From Bordetella petrii (GTDB taxonomy: Bacteria; Pseudomonadota; Gammaproteobacteria; Burkholderiales; Burkholderiaceae_B): a stretch of DNA of 64,000 nucleotides. Below, piece after piece: positions 1-7,669 of the stretch. Made by a program: the position numbers and the translations under genes. Every line of letters starts with the position of its first letter. Position 1 is the first letter of the stretch. Below the pieces are notes generated by a model. That model saw nothing but the letters and a program-made list of their open reading frames with translations, was not told the DNA's origin and did not search any database. The DNA lies in contig NC_010170.1 in assembly GCF_000067205.1 (NCBI RefSeq), forward strand, positions 2,294,001 to 2,358,000. The letters run 5' to 3'.

Positions 1-202
1 CGCGTCAGCCGGCCAGGCCGCCGCCAGCGAAGCCCCCGCAGGCGCTGCCGCTGCACAGCCCGCCGATCAGCCCGCTTGGGCCAAGCGGCTGCAACGCCGC
101 CAGCAACTCACCCACGCCGCGACCACTGCCGCCCACACGCTGCGCGGTGGCGACGGCGGCGGCTCCGGCCAGGGGCCGAGCCTGCGCGATTCCGATTCAT
201 AA
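1..202 (+). CDS. trbL: TrbL conjugal transfer protein, 3' end only
   Basis: An open frame entering from the left edge (codons from base 2) gives 66 residues ending SLRDSDS before a TAA at 200-202. The alanine/glutamine-rich stretch, a QPAWAKRLQRRQ segment and a glycine-rich acidic tail resemble the cytoplasmic C-terminus of TrbL, the polytopic inner-membrane subunit of the P-type mating-pair apparatus (VirB6-like). The membrane part lies outside the window. Position directly before trbF, 12 bases upstream, supports the call. Confidence 0.75.
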   Translation, partial: ASAGQAAASEAPAGAAAAQPADQPAWAKRLQRRQQLTHAATTAAHTLRGGDGGGSGQGPSLRDSDS

Positions 203-214
203 GGAGAACTGACC

Positions 215-919
215 ATGCGATTCAAGAAACCGCAGGTGCGCTATGCCGACACGCCGCCGCCTGCCACGCCGTACCAAGCTGCCGGCCAGGTGTGGGACGA
301 CCGTATCGGCTCGGCCCGCGTCCAGGCCAAGAACTGGCGATTCATGGCCTTCGGCTGCTTCACGCTCGCGCTGCTGATGGCCGGTGGTCTGGTGTGGCGC
401 TCGGCGCAGTCCATCGTGACGCCCTACGTCGTGGAGGTGGACAACGCGGGCCAAGTGCGCGCCGTGGGCGAAGCGGCCACGCCGTACCGCCCCAACGATG
501 CGCAAACGGCGCACCACATCGCGCGCTTCGTGACGCTGGTGCGCTCGCTGTCCATTGACCCCATCGTCGTCCGCCAAAACTGGCTGGACGCCTACGACTA
601 CACGACCGACAAGGGCGCGGCCGCGCTCAACGACTACGCGCGGGTCAACGACCCGTTCGCGCGCATCGGCAAGGAGTCGGTGACGGTGCAGATCACCAGC
701 GTCGTGCGCGCCAGCGACACGTCTTTCAACGTGCGCTGGACGGAACGCCGCTACGTCAACGGCGCCGCGGCGGGCCTGGAGCGGTGGACGGCCGTGGTGT
801 CCATCGTGCTCCAGCCGCCGCGCACCGAAGAACGCCTGCGCAAGAACCCCCTGGGCATCTACGTCAACGGTTTGTCGTGGAGCCGCGAACTGGATTCTTC
901 CGAAGGAGCAAAGCCATGA
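215..919 (+). CDS. trbF: Conjugal transfer protein TrbF (VirB8-like)
   Basis: This 234-residue inner-membrane protein belongs to the P-type type IV secretion system, where VirB8-like proteins nucleate the channel in the periplasm. It has a short cytoplasmic N-terminus, one hydrophobic segment at about residues 43-61 and a periplasmic domain ending in YVNGLSWSREL, typical of TrbF. AAGGAG precedes the ATG. The stop codon overlaps the start of trbG (ATGA, 916-919), which indicates translational coupling within the trb operon. Confidence 0.9.
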   Translation: MRFKKPQVRYADTPPPATPYQAAGQVWDDRIGSARVQAKNWRFMAFGCFTLALLMAGGLVWRSAQSIVTPYVVEVDNAGQVRAVGEAATPYRPNDAQTAHHIARFVTLVRSLSIDPIVVRQNWLDAYDYTTDKGAAALNDYARVNDPFARIGKESVTVQITSVVRASDTSFNVRWTERRYVNGAAAGLERWTAVVSIVLQPPRTEERLRKNPLGIYVNGLSWSRELDSSEGAKP

Positions 920-1908
920 ATGATCTTTTCCGTAAATCCGCCTTGCCGTTGATCGTGCTCACCCTCGCGGGCTGCGCCACGCAGGGCAAGCCGCCGCCGA
1001 CCATCTCGCTCGATGAGCCGGTGCAGGCCCAGCCGCTGCCCGAGCCGCCCGCGCCGGTGGAGGTGGTGGCCGTGCCCGAGGTGCTGCCGATGCCGGCGCA
1101 GTTGATGCCAGTTCCCGAGGCCGAGGATGCCAAGCCCACACCCGAGCCGGCCGACGAGAAGGTGCGCGTTTCGCGGGCCAATGCCGAGGCGCGTGTCGCG
1201 CCCACGCGCGAGGGCTACGTCAACGCGATTCAGGTGTGGCCGTTCACCGATGGCGCGCTCTACCAAGTCTATGCAGCCGTGGGCCGCGTGACCGTGGTTT
1301 CGCTCCAGCCGGGCGAGGAGCTGGTGACAGTGGCCGCCGGCGATACCGTGCGCTGGATCGTGGGCGACACGTCTAGCGGCAACGGTGCCGATTTGCGCGT
1401 CAACGTGCTGGTGAAGCCGATCCGCTCGGGCCTCAAGACCAATCTGGTCATCACCACCAGCCGCAGGACGTACTTGCTGGAACTGACTTCCACGGACAAG
1501 ACGTGGATGGCGTCCGTTTCGTGGGAGTACCCGCGCGACCGGATGCTGGCCTTGCAGCGCCAGGCGCAAGCGGCCAGCGCCGCCGCGCCGGTCGATAGCG
1601 GCCTGTCGCTGGAGAACCTGCGCTTTCGCTACGCGATCAGCGGCAGCAATCCGCAGTGGAAGCCGCTGCGCGCCTTCGACGACGGGCAGAAGGTCTATAT
1701 CCAGTTTCCCGCTGGCATCGCGCAAGGCGACCTGCCGCCGCTGTTCGTGATCGGGGCCGAAGGCGATGGGCAATTGGTGAACTACCGCTTCCGCTCGCCG
1801 TACTACATCGTGGATCGCCTCTTTGGTGCGGCGGAACTGCGCCTGGGCGGCGACAAGGGCGACGTGGTGCGGATCGAGCGCACGGATGGCGTGGCACGGA
1901 GGAACTGA
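916..1908 (+). CDS. trbG: Conjugal transfer lipoprotein TrbG (VirB9-like)
   Basis: The 330-residue product starts at the ATG that overlaps the trbF stop. A lipoprotein signal with lipobox LAGC (Cys20) is followed by a proline/glutamate-rich linker to about residue 90 and a VirB9/TrbG/CagX-type beta domain. In the secretion system it forms the outer-membrane core ring with TrbI. A longer in-frame reading upstream exists, but it would start inside trbF and lacks the signal peptide. It lies two bases before trbI and belongs to the same operon. Confidence 0.9.
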   Translation: MNDLFRKSALPLIVLTLAGCATQGKPPPTISLDEPVQAQPLPEPPAPVEVVAVPEVLPMPAQLMPVPEAEDAKPTPEPADEKVRVSRANAEARVAPTREGYVNAIQVWPFTDGALYQVYAAVGRVTVVSLQPGEELVTVAAGDTVRWIVGDTSSGNGADLRVNVLVKPIRSGLKTNLVITTSRRTYLLELTSTDKTWMASVSWEYPRDRMLALQRQAQAASAAAPVDSGLSLENLRFRYAISGSNPQWKPLRAFDDGQKVYIQFPAGIAQGDLPPLFVIGAEGDGQLVNYRFRSPYYIVDRLFGAAELRLGGDKGDVVRIERTDGVARRN

Positions 1909-1910
1909 CC

Positions 1911-3191
1911 ATGAGCCAGGACGACACTCCCGACCTCGCCACGCCGCAGGCAGGCAAGGTCGCGCCCGAGACGGTGGCGCTTCGTGCCCAGCCGCGTGCT
2001 GTGACCCGGTTGAACCGGCGCACGCTGGCCGTCCTCGTCGGTAGCCTGTCGGTCGCCGTGCTCGGGGCCACGATCTGGTCACTGCAACCGCAGCGGCGTG
2101 GCGCGGGCGAGCAGACCGAGCTTTACAACGTCGATCGCGTCTCGAAGTCCGAAGGGCTGGACGGCCTGCCGGCCGACTACTCGAAGCTGCCGCAGAAGGT
2201 GCCCGAGCTGGGGCCGCCACTGCCGGGCGATCTTGGCCCGGCCATCGTGAACTCGCAGCAGCCGGCCGTGGCCGCTTACGCGGCCCCCGGCCACGATCCG
2301 AACGATGCCTTGCGCAAGGAAGCGGAAGCCGCAGCGGCTTCGTCGGTGTTCTTCCGCTCGGCCGGCCAGGGTCAGGCCGCCGCCACGACCACGATGGCGC
2401 AGACGGCGCCGGGTGTGCCCGGTGCTGCCAACACGCTCGCGGCCTTCGATCCGCTCGCGGCTGGGCCAGCCTCGGCGGCGGCCCAGCTTGCCGCCCCGAC
2501 TGCGGCACGGAGTCGGCAAGACCAGAACGAGGCATTCCTGCAAAGCGGCTCTACGGAAACCCGCAATTCCGGCCATCTGGCACTGCCGGCATCGCCGTAT
2601 CAGGTCATGGCCGGGACGGTGATCGCGGGCGCGCTGGTGACAGGCATCAAGTCGGACTTGCCGGGCGACGTGATCGCCACGGTGACGGAGCCGGTCTATG
2701 ACTCGGCCACGGGCAAGTTTCTGCTGATCCCGCAGGGCTCGCGCATCCTCGGGCGCTACAACAGCCGGGTCAGCCACGGGCAGAGCCGCGTGCAGGTGGT
2801 GTGGAATCGGGTCATCCTGCCCGACACGTCTTCGCTGACACTCGACAACCTCATCGGCACCGACCCGGCCGGTTACTCCGGCCTGGAGGATGACGTGGAC
2901 TGGCATTGGGATCGCGTCGTCGCGGGCGCGGTGCTGACGACGTTGCTGGGCGTCGGTGCCGAGCTGGCCGCGCCCGAGAACCGCCAGGACGGCAACCGCA
3001 TCGTCATCGCCGGGCGCGACAGCGCCCAGGACAGCATCAATCAGGTCGGCCAGGAGATTACCCGGCGCAACATGGACATCCAGCCGACGCTGACCATCAG
3101 GCCCGGCCTGCCGGTTCGCGTCATCGTCAACCGGGATCTGGTGCTGCGGCCCTACCAGCCGCTGTTCTTCAACCGGGGGGCTTCGCAATGA
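1911..3191 (+). CDS. trbI: Conjugal transfer protein TrbI (VirB10-like)
   Basis: The 426-residue product has a cytoplasmic N-terminus, one membrane segment at about 38-58, an alanine/proline-rich linker, and a C-terminal TrbI/VirB10 domain from about 220 (LPASPYQVMAGTVI onward). VirB10-type proteins span from the inner membrane to the outer-membrane pore and gate the channel. A GGAGG sequence before the ATG and the ATGA overlap with the next gene fit a continuous operon. Confidence 0.92.
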   Translation: MSQDDTPDLATPQAGKVAPETVALRAQPRAVTRLNRRTLAVLVGSLSVAVLGATIWSLQPQRRGAGEQTELYNVDRVSKSEGLDGLPADYSKLPQKVPELGPPLPGDLGPAIVNSQQPAVAAYAAPGHDPNDALRKEAEAAAASSVFFRSAGQGQAAATTTMAQTAPGVPGAANTLAAFDPLAAGPASAAAQLAAPTAARSRQDQNEAFLQSGSTETRNSGHLALPASPYQVMAGTVIAGALVTGIKSDLPGDVIATVTEPVYDSATGKFLLIPQGSRILGRYNSRVSHGQSRVQVVWNRVILPDTSSLTLDNLIGTDPAGYSGLEDDVDWHWDRVVAGAVLTTLLGVGAELAAPENRQDGNRIVIAGRDSAQDSINQVGQEITRRNMDIQPTLTIRPGLPVRVIVNRDLVLRPYQPLFFNRGASQ

Positions 3192-3430
3192 GCACGAAGA
3201 AGCTGCGGCTCGGGCCGCTGCCCAAGACCGAGAACGTCAAGCTGACCTTTGCCTGCCCGGCCAGCCTGAAAGCCGACCTCGACCGCTACGCCGCGCTGCA
3301 CGCGCAGACGTATGGCGAGGCGGTCGATGCCGAGAAGTTGATCCCGCACATGCTGGAGGCGTTCATGGCAGGGGATCGAGGATTCAGGAAGGGCACCACG
3401 ATGCGGAGCGTGCCGCCCAAGCCGACGTGA
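3188..3430 (+). CDS. DUF2274 small protein, last gene of the conjugation block
   Basis: This 80-residue protein begins MSTKKLRLGPLPK and has the LTFACPASLKADLDRYA motif of the DUF2274 family, which regularly sits directly after trbI in Tn4371-like and related elements. The fold suggests a small DNA-binding (ribbon-helix-helix-like) protein, but its role is not established. Its start overlaps the trbI stop by four bases. It is the last element gene before the terminator and boundary. Confidence 0.8.
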   Translation: MSTKKLRLGPLPKTENVKLTFACPASLKADLDRYAALHAQTYGEAVDAEKLIPHMLEAFMAGDRGFRKGTTMRSVPPKPT

Positions 3431-3462
3431 TGGCCTCGAACACTGCCCAGCCGCATCCATCG

Positions 3463-3490
3463 AACGCGCAGCCCAAGGCTGCGCGTTCTT
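3463..3490 (+). terminator. Rho-independent terminator after the trb operon
   Basis: A perfect 11-bp stem (AACGCGCAGCC / GGCTGCGCGTT, 3463-3473 with 3477-3487) with a three-base loop is followed by CTTCGTT. It lies 33 bases after the DUF2274 stop, as expected for the end of the transfer operon. Confidence 0.75.
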
Positions 3491-3654
3491 CGTTCTGGAT
3501 GCCGCCAAGAGCCGCCTGGGCTATGATGATGCGACAAGCCCGCCGTCCCTCGGCAATCCAGCACGACACAGTGCGATGCGGCTTTCTCTCCCAACGCTCC
3601 TATGTGGCTCCTAGCCCACGAGGCCACACCTCGCCACAGTGGCCGAGAAAAGAG

Positions 3655-4419
3655 CTAACCTACTGTCCCATATACGATTTCAAGCCCTACGTGATTTGTA
3701 CGAAGGACTTGACACCAGAACTTTTTTACGGTCAGCGACACATGCAGCCAGCTTTTCACCTGCAGGTTATCCAGGTGGCGGGCCAGCTCGGTGGCTTCGC
3801 GGCGCTGCACCAGCGGGTACCACACGGCATACGTGCCGGTGGCAAAACGCTTCAGGCCTTCTTTCACGGCGTTCAGCGTGCGGCGGTAGTCTTGCTTGTC
3901 TTCGTACGACGGGTCGATCAGCACCAGCCCGCGCCGCGGCGGCGGGGGCAGCAGCGCCTTCATGCCCTCGAAGCCGTCGGTTGCGTAGATCGTAGTCTGG
4001 CGCAACGCGGTCTTGTCCAGTTGCTCCAGGTTGCCCACCAGCACGTCCGATTCGGTGGGGTGCATTTCGAACAGGCGCAGGCGGTCGCGATCGCGCAGCG
4101 CGTCCAGCGTCAGCCAGGGCGATCCCGGATAGTGGCGCAGGCGGCCGTCGGGGTTGTAGCGGCGCACCCGCTCAAGGTAGCTTGCCAGCAGCGGCGGCAG
4201 GTCGTCGCGCTGCCACAGTCGGCCGATGCCATCGGCGAATTCGGCGTTCTTCGCGGCCCAATCGCTGTCCAGGGCGTAGAGCCCCGCGCCCGCATGAGTG
4301 TCCACCACCCAATAGGGGGTGTCTTTGCGGTTCAGGTAATCCAGCATGTGGATCAGCACGGCGTGCTTGAGGACGTCGGCGTGGTTGCCGGCATGAAAGG
4401 CGTGTCGGTAGCTGAACAA
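3655..4419 (-). CDS. rlmJ: 23S rRNA (adenine2030-N6)-methyltransferase RlmJ, 3' end replaced
   Basis: RlmJ methylates A2030 of 23S rRNA using S-adenosylmethionine. The N-terminal signature HAGNHADVLKH (residues 8-18), the THAGAGLY SAM-binding loop and the catalytic LIDPSYEDK segment (DPPY in E. coli) are present. The E. coli protein is 280 residues; this reading is 254, and only about 232 look native. The remaining tail and stop come from the adjacent conjugative element. The family's C-terminal INPPW block is missing, so activity is uncertain. It lies 15 bases downstream of ugpQ, probably in one operon. Confidence 0.85.
   Translation of the reverse strand: MFSYRHAFHAGNHADVLKHAVLIHMLDYLNRKDTPYWVVDTHAGAGLYALDSDWAAKNAEFADGIGRLWQRDDLPPLLASYLERVRRYNPDGRLRHYPGSPWLTLDALRDRDRLRLFEMHPTESDVLVGNLEQLDKTALRQTTIYATDGFEGMKALLPPPPRRGLVLIDPSYEDKQDYRRTLNAVKEGLKRFATGTYAVWYPLVQRREATELARHLDNLQVKSWLHVSLTVKKFWCQVLRTNHVGLEIVYGTVG
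3722..3729. other. Putative attachment-site junction (attR-like) of the conjugative element
   Basis: TTTTTTAC on the plus strand differs in one base from the TTTTTYAT core reported for Tn4371-family integration. It lies exactly where the RlmJ reading stops matching its family: conserved residues run to SWLHVSLTVK and the following 22 residues (KFWCQVLR...) are unrelated. Both observations point to the same few bases. Without the left junction the duplicated core cannot be seen. Confidence 0.5.
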
Positions 4420-4434
4420 GGCGGAGTCCTGCGC

Positions 4435-5205
4435 TCAGGCGGGCGGGCCGATTTCGGCCAGCGCGTCGGTGAAAAGGGCATCCAGGCCCCAGGACAGCAA
4501 CAGGCGCGCACGCGCCGGATCGTTGATGGTCCAGGCGGCGATGCGGTAGCCGGCGGCGTGCACGGCGTCGATGAGTTCGCGGCTGGCGTCGCGGTGGTTG
4601 ATGTTGAGCGCCACGCATCCCAGGCGCGCCAGCCGCTCGGGCCAGTCGGCCGGCACCTGCTCCACCAGCAGGGCGCGCGGCAGTTCGGGGGCGGCCGCCT
4701 GGGCCGCGGCCAGCGCGGCTTCCGAGAACGACGACAGCAGCGGAGCGGGCAGGGCGTCTTGCCACAACGCGCGCGCGGCCAGCGCCACGGCGGCGCCGGT
4801 TTCGCTTTCCTGGCCGGGGTTGGGTTTGATTTCGATGTTGCAGGCGATGCCATTGGCGATGGCATAGCGGGCCACGGCCTCGAAGGCGGGCACGGGTTCG
4901 CCCACGTAGGCAGGCGAATGCCAGCCGCCGGCATCCAGCCGGGCCAGCTCGGCATACGACAGCGCGGCGGCGGGGCCATGGCCATTGGTGGTGCGGTCGA
5001 GGGTGTCGTCGTGCAGCAGGAAGGCGACCTTGTCGCGGCTGAGCTTGACGTCGAATTCGACCATGCGGAACCCGTGCTCGGCGCCGACGCGCATGGCGGC
5101 CAGGGTATTTTCAGGGGCCAGGCGGCCGCCGCCGCGGTGGGCAATATGGGTAGGATAGGGCCAGGGGCGGTCATGCTCGGGACGTTTCCAGGGTGAAGGA
5201 TGCAA
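4435..5205 (-). CDS. ugpQ: Glycerophosphodiester phosphodiesterase
   Basis: The enzyme hydrolyses glycerophosphodiesters to glycerol-3-phosphate and an alcohol. The GDPD signature is complete: AHRGGG, APENT, VEFDVKLSRD, then LLHDDTLDRTTNG, and later NIEIKPNP and the WTIND segment. I place the start at a TTG (5203-5205) because AAAGGAG lies five bases upstream, giving 256 residues, about the family length. An in-frame ATG at 5268 would add 21 arginine- and alanine-rich residues and lacks support. It is cytoplasmic, with no signal peptide. Confidence 0.82.
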   Translation of the reverse strand: MHPSPWKRPEHDRPWPYPTHIAHRGGGRLAPENTLAAMRVGAEHGFRMVEFDVKLSRDKVAFLLHDDTLDRTTNGHGPAAALSYAELARLDAGGWHSPAYVGEPVPAFEAVARYAIANGIACNIEIKPNPGQESETGAAVALAARALWQDALPAPLLSSFSEAALAAAQAAAPELPRALLVEQVPADWPERLARLGCVALNINHRDASRELIDAVHAAGYRIAAWTINDPARARLLLSWGLDALFTDALAEIGPPA

Positions 5206-5227
5206 GGATACTCCTTTGGGGCCGGGC

Positions 5228-5266
5228 GAAGCCCGTCGGGCTCGGGCGCATGCAGCGCCGAGCTTC
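5228..5266 (+). repeat. Short hairpin related to the core of the structured repeat
   Basis: GAAGC (5228-5232) pairs with GCTTC (5262-5266), and CTCGGGCGC pairs with GCGCCGAG inside. It shares GTCGGGCTCGGGCGCAT with the cores of the larger elements at 5315-5445 and 29338-29465, so it looks like a reduced or partial copy. It lies just upstream of the ugpQ start. Confidence 0.5.
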
Positions 5267-5314
5267 ACACGGGGAGTCCAGAGCCGTTGAAGGGTTCGAA
5301 TTCACCGGCAATCA

Positions 5315-5445
5315 GTCTCTGGGCGTGCGGGCGGGCGGGGCGGCGCGTTGGGCGGCGGGGCAGTCTGCGCAGCAGACCGAGGGCGCCTGGATGCGCCCGA
5401 GCCCGACGCACGGGCGCCGCCCCGCCCGCCCACACGCCCAGAGAC
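5315..5445 (-). repeat. Structured inverted-repeat element, copy 1
   Basis: Two 32-base arms (5315-5346 and 5414-5445) are complementary except at one position and enclose a 67-base core. Read on the minus strand, the core matches that of the element at 29368-29435 at roughly 60 of 68 positions, while the arms are different sequences apart from their ends. Two smaller hairpins fit inside the core, including GTCTGC-TGC-GCAGAC. It is intergenic and of unknown function. Confidence 0.75.
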
Positions 5446-5617
5446 GGGGCAAGAACCAAACCCCCCCCGCCACAGCAAGCACATCCACCAACCCGGTACC
5501 CGCTCCGCCACGCGGGTTGAAGGCCTCTCGCCAGCCCCAAACTGTGGCGTACGGGGCGAAAATGGTAAACTCCGGCGGCTTACCGGGTTCGATTCCGGCA
5601 CCTGGCAAGGGCGGGGC

Positions 5618-5645
5618 AAGGGCGAATCGGTTTCGCCTTTTTTTA
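5618..5645 (+). terminator. Orphan plus-strand terminator upstream of ppiD
   Basis: The stem AAGGGCGAA / TTCGCCTTT (GGCGAA 621-626 with TTCGCC 632-637, plus flanking pairs) is followed by a run of T. No plus-strand gene lies upstream of it in the window, so it either ends a small untranslated RNA or is a leader terminator for ppiD. Confidence 0.7.
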
Positions 5646-5707
5646 TGCGTTTTTTTGCGGTGCGGCGTCCATCTCAGGGCGCGCCGCGCACGGCAAACAG
5701 GGAATCC

Positions 5708-7669
5708 ATGTTCGAACTACTACGCAATCATCGCCGTTGGATGCAGTTCATTCTGCTGATCCTGATCGTGCCGTCGTTCTTCCTGGTGGGCATCCAGGGC
5801 TACGAAAGCTTCATCCGCCGCGAGCCCGAACTGGCAACGGTGGCTGGCCAGCCCATCACTCGCAGCGAGTTCGACATGGCCCATCGCAACCAGCTCGAAC
5901 AATTCCGCCAGCGCCTGGGCAGCCAGTTCGATCCCGCCCTGGTCGATACCCCCGCCATGCGCGAACAACTGCTCAACCAGCTGATCGACCAGCGCCTGCT
6001 TGCCCAGGTGGCCATCGACAACCGCTTTTCGGTATCTGACGGCACGCTGCGCAACACCATCGCCGCCATTCCACAAGTGCAGGACAACGGCCGCTTTTCC
6101 CCCGAACGCTACCGCCAGGTGCTGGCCGCACAGGGCATGACGCCTACCTCGTTCGAGGCCGGCCTGCGCCGCGACCTGGCGGTGGGGCGTGTGCTCGAAC
6201 CCATCAACCAGTCGGCCGGCGCGCCCGATGCCGTGGTGGCCTCGCTCGAGTCCGCCCTGACCCAGCAGCGCACCGTGCAATTGCGGCGCTTCGCCGCGGC
6301 CGATTACCGCGCGCAAGTGTCAGTGTCGCCTGAAGACATCCAGACCTGGTATGACGGCAACAAGCAGCAGCTGACCGTGCCCGAGCAGGTGACCGCCCAG
6401 TACCTGGTGCTGGACGAAGCCGCCGCCACGCAGGGCGTGCAAGTCAAAGAAGAAGACATCGCCAGTTACTACGAGCAGAACAAAAACCGCTTCGGCCAAC
6501 CCGAGCGCCGGCGCGCCAGCCACATCATGATCGAGCTGCCCGCGGGCGCCTCCGAAGATGCCCGCAAGGCCGCGCACGCCAAAGCCGAGGCGCTGGCCAA
6601 GCAGGCCGCCGCCGATCCCGCCCAGTTCGCCGAGCTGGCGCGCGCCAACTCGCAAGATGCCGGCTCGGCTGGCAAGGGTGGCGACCTGGGCTGGCTGGCG
6701 CCGGGCATGCTGGCCGGTCCGCTCGAAAAAAGCGTTTTCGGCCTGGCCAAAGACCAGGTCTCGGGCGTGGTTGAAAGCCCCTCGGGCCTGCATATCGTCA
6801 AGGTTACCGAAATCCAGCCCGCCGCCATCAAGCCGCTGGCCGAGGTCCGCGACGAAATCACCGCCGAAATCCGCAAGCAGATCGCGGCCACGCGGTTTTC
6901 CGAAATGGCCACCAAGCTTACCGAAATCGTGTACGACCAGCGCGACAGCCTGCAGCCCGCCGCCGATGCGCTGGGCCTGAAGCTGCGCACCGCCTCGGGC
7001 ATCACCCGTGAAGGGCTGCTGCCCGCCGACCAGGCCGGCGCCGACGCCGCCGCCAGCGGCCCCGATGCCCAGTTGCTCGACAACCCGCGGGTGCGCCAGG
7101 CGCTGTTTTCGCCCGACGTTCTGCGCGACAAGCAGAATTCCGGGGTCATTGAACTGTCGCCCGACACCATGCTGGCGGTGCGCGTGGCCCAAGTGCAGCC
7201 CGAACATGTGCCGCCGCTGGATAAAGTCAGCGCCAACATCCGCGAGCGCCTGCTCGACGAGCGCGCCGCCGAAGCCGCCCGCAAGGCCGGCACGGCAGCC
7301 CTGGATGGCTGGAAGGCCGATCCGGCCACGCTGCCCGAAGGCTTCGGCGCTTCCGCGGTGGTGTCGCGCCAGCAGCCCGGCCAGCTGTCGCAAGACGTGC
7401 TGAACGCCGCGATGCGCCTGCCCGCCGAGCCGTTGCCCGCCTACGCAGGGGTGAACGACGGCAACGACTACGTGGTGGTGCGCCTGGACAAAGTCGAAGC
7501 CGGCGCCTCCGAGGCATCGGCCCGCGACTTGCTGGCGCGCCAGCTGGGGGCGGCCTGGGGCCAGGCCGAAGACGCCGCGGTGCTGAAAGTGCTGCGCGAG
7601 CAATACCAGGTGAAGATCCTGCCCGAAGCCGCCTCGGCCCTGCAGGGCCAGGATCAATCCGCCGGCTGA
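5708..7669 (+). CDS. ppiD: Periplasmic folding chaperone PpiD (peptidyl-prolyl isomerase)
   Basis: The 653-residue product starts MFELLRNHRRWMQ, has one membrane anchor at about 12-30, a SurA-like N-terminal chaperone region, a parvulin domain at about 265-365 (RASHIMIEL, GGDLGWL, SGLHIVKV) and a C-terminal region. PpiD is anchored in the inner membrane next to the Sec translocon and helps secreted proteins fold. A longer open frame begins at 5348 but lacks the anchor-first layout and crosses the terminator. Its last 16 bases overlap the convergent tesA gene. Confidence 0.93.
   Translation: MFELLRNHRRWMQFILLILIVPSFFLVGIQGYESFIRREPELATVAGQPITRSEFDMAHRNQLEQFRQRLGSQFDPALVDTPAMREQLLNQLIDQRLLAQVAIDNRFSVSDGTLRNTIAAIPQVQDNGRFSPERYRQVLAAQGMTPTSFEAGLRRDLAVGRVLEPINQSAGAPDAVVASLESALTQQRTVQLRRFAAADYRAQVSVSPEDIQTWYDGNKQQLTVPEQVTAQYLVLDEAAATQGVQVKEEDIASYYEQNKNRFGQPERRRASHIMIELPAGASEDARKAAHAKAEALAKQAAADPAQFAELARANSQDAGSAGKGGDLGWLAPGMLAGPLEKSVFGLAKDQVSGVVESPSGLHIVKVTEIQPAAIKPLAEVRDEITAEIRKQIAATRFSEMATKLTEIVYDQRDSLQPAADALGLKLRTASGITREGLLPADQAGADAAASGPDAQLLDNPRVRQALFSPDVLRDKQNSGVIELSPDTMLAVRVAQVQPEHVPPLDKVSANIRERLLDERAAEAARKAGTAALDGWKADPATLPEGFGASAVVSRQQPGQLSQDVLNAAMRLPAEPLPAYAGVNDGNDYVVVRLDKVEAGASEASARDLLARQLGAAWGQAEDAAVLKVLREQYQVKILPEAASALQGQDQSAG

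Larger units (their letters stand above)
1..3729. mobile_element. Right end of a Tn4371-type integrative conjugative element
   Basis: The tandem order trbL-trbF-trbG-trbI-DUF2274, all on the plus strand and tightly packed, is the mating-pair-formation end of Tn4371-family elements, which typically stop shortly after trbI. After the DUF2274 gene there is a terminator and about 230 bases without a gene, and then rlmJ, a housekeeping gene whose 3' end is missing. The element therefore begins outside the window to the left and ends near 3722-3729. Bordetella petrii is among the species reported to carry this family. The integrase end is not in the window, so family assignment rests on gene order and the boundary. 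Confidence 0.72.
5206..5707. other. 502-base gap between ugpQ and ppiD
   Basis: No protein gene is supported. The gap holds a short hairpin (5228-5266), a large structured repeat (5315-5445), a C-rich stretch (5461-5468), a tRNA-like T-arm sequence around 5583-5599 and an orphan plus-strand terminator (5618-5645). The ppiD ribosome-binding region follows (CAGGGAATCC before the ATG). Confidence 0.7.

Noticed and set aside
859..2535. Long open frame on the minus strand across trbG and trbI
   Set aside because: It is antisense to well-recognised trb genes, composed of Arg/His/Pro-rich low-complexity sequence, and has no ribosome site.
5461..5468. Run of C bases as a phase-variation tract
   Set aside because: It is intergenic, short and not placed in a promoter spacer or near a start codon.
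5530..5607. Possible complete tRNA gene
   Set aside because: The 3' end looks like a T-arm and five acceptor pairs can form, but D-arm and anticodon arm do not fold and the T-stem is mismatched. It is kept only as a possible relic.
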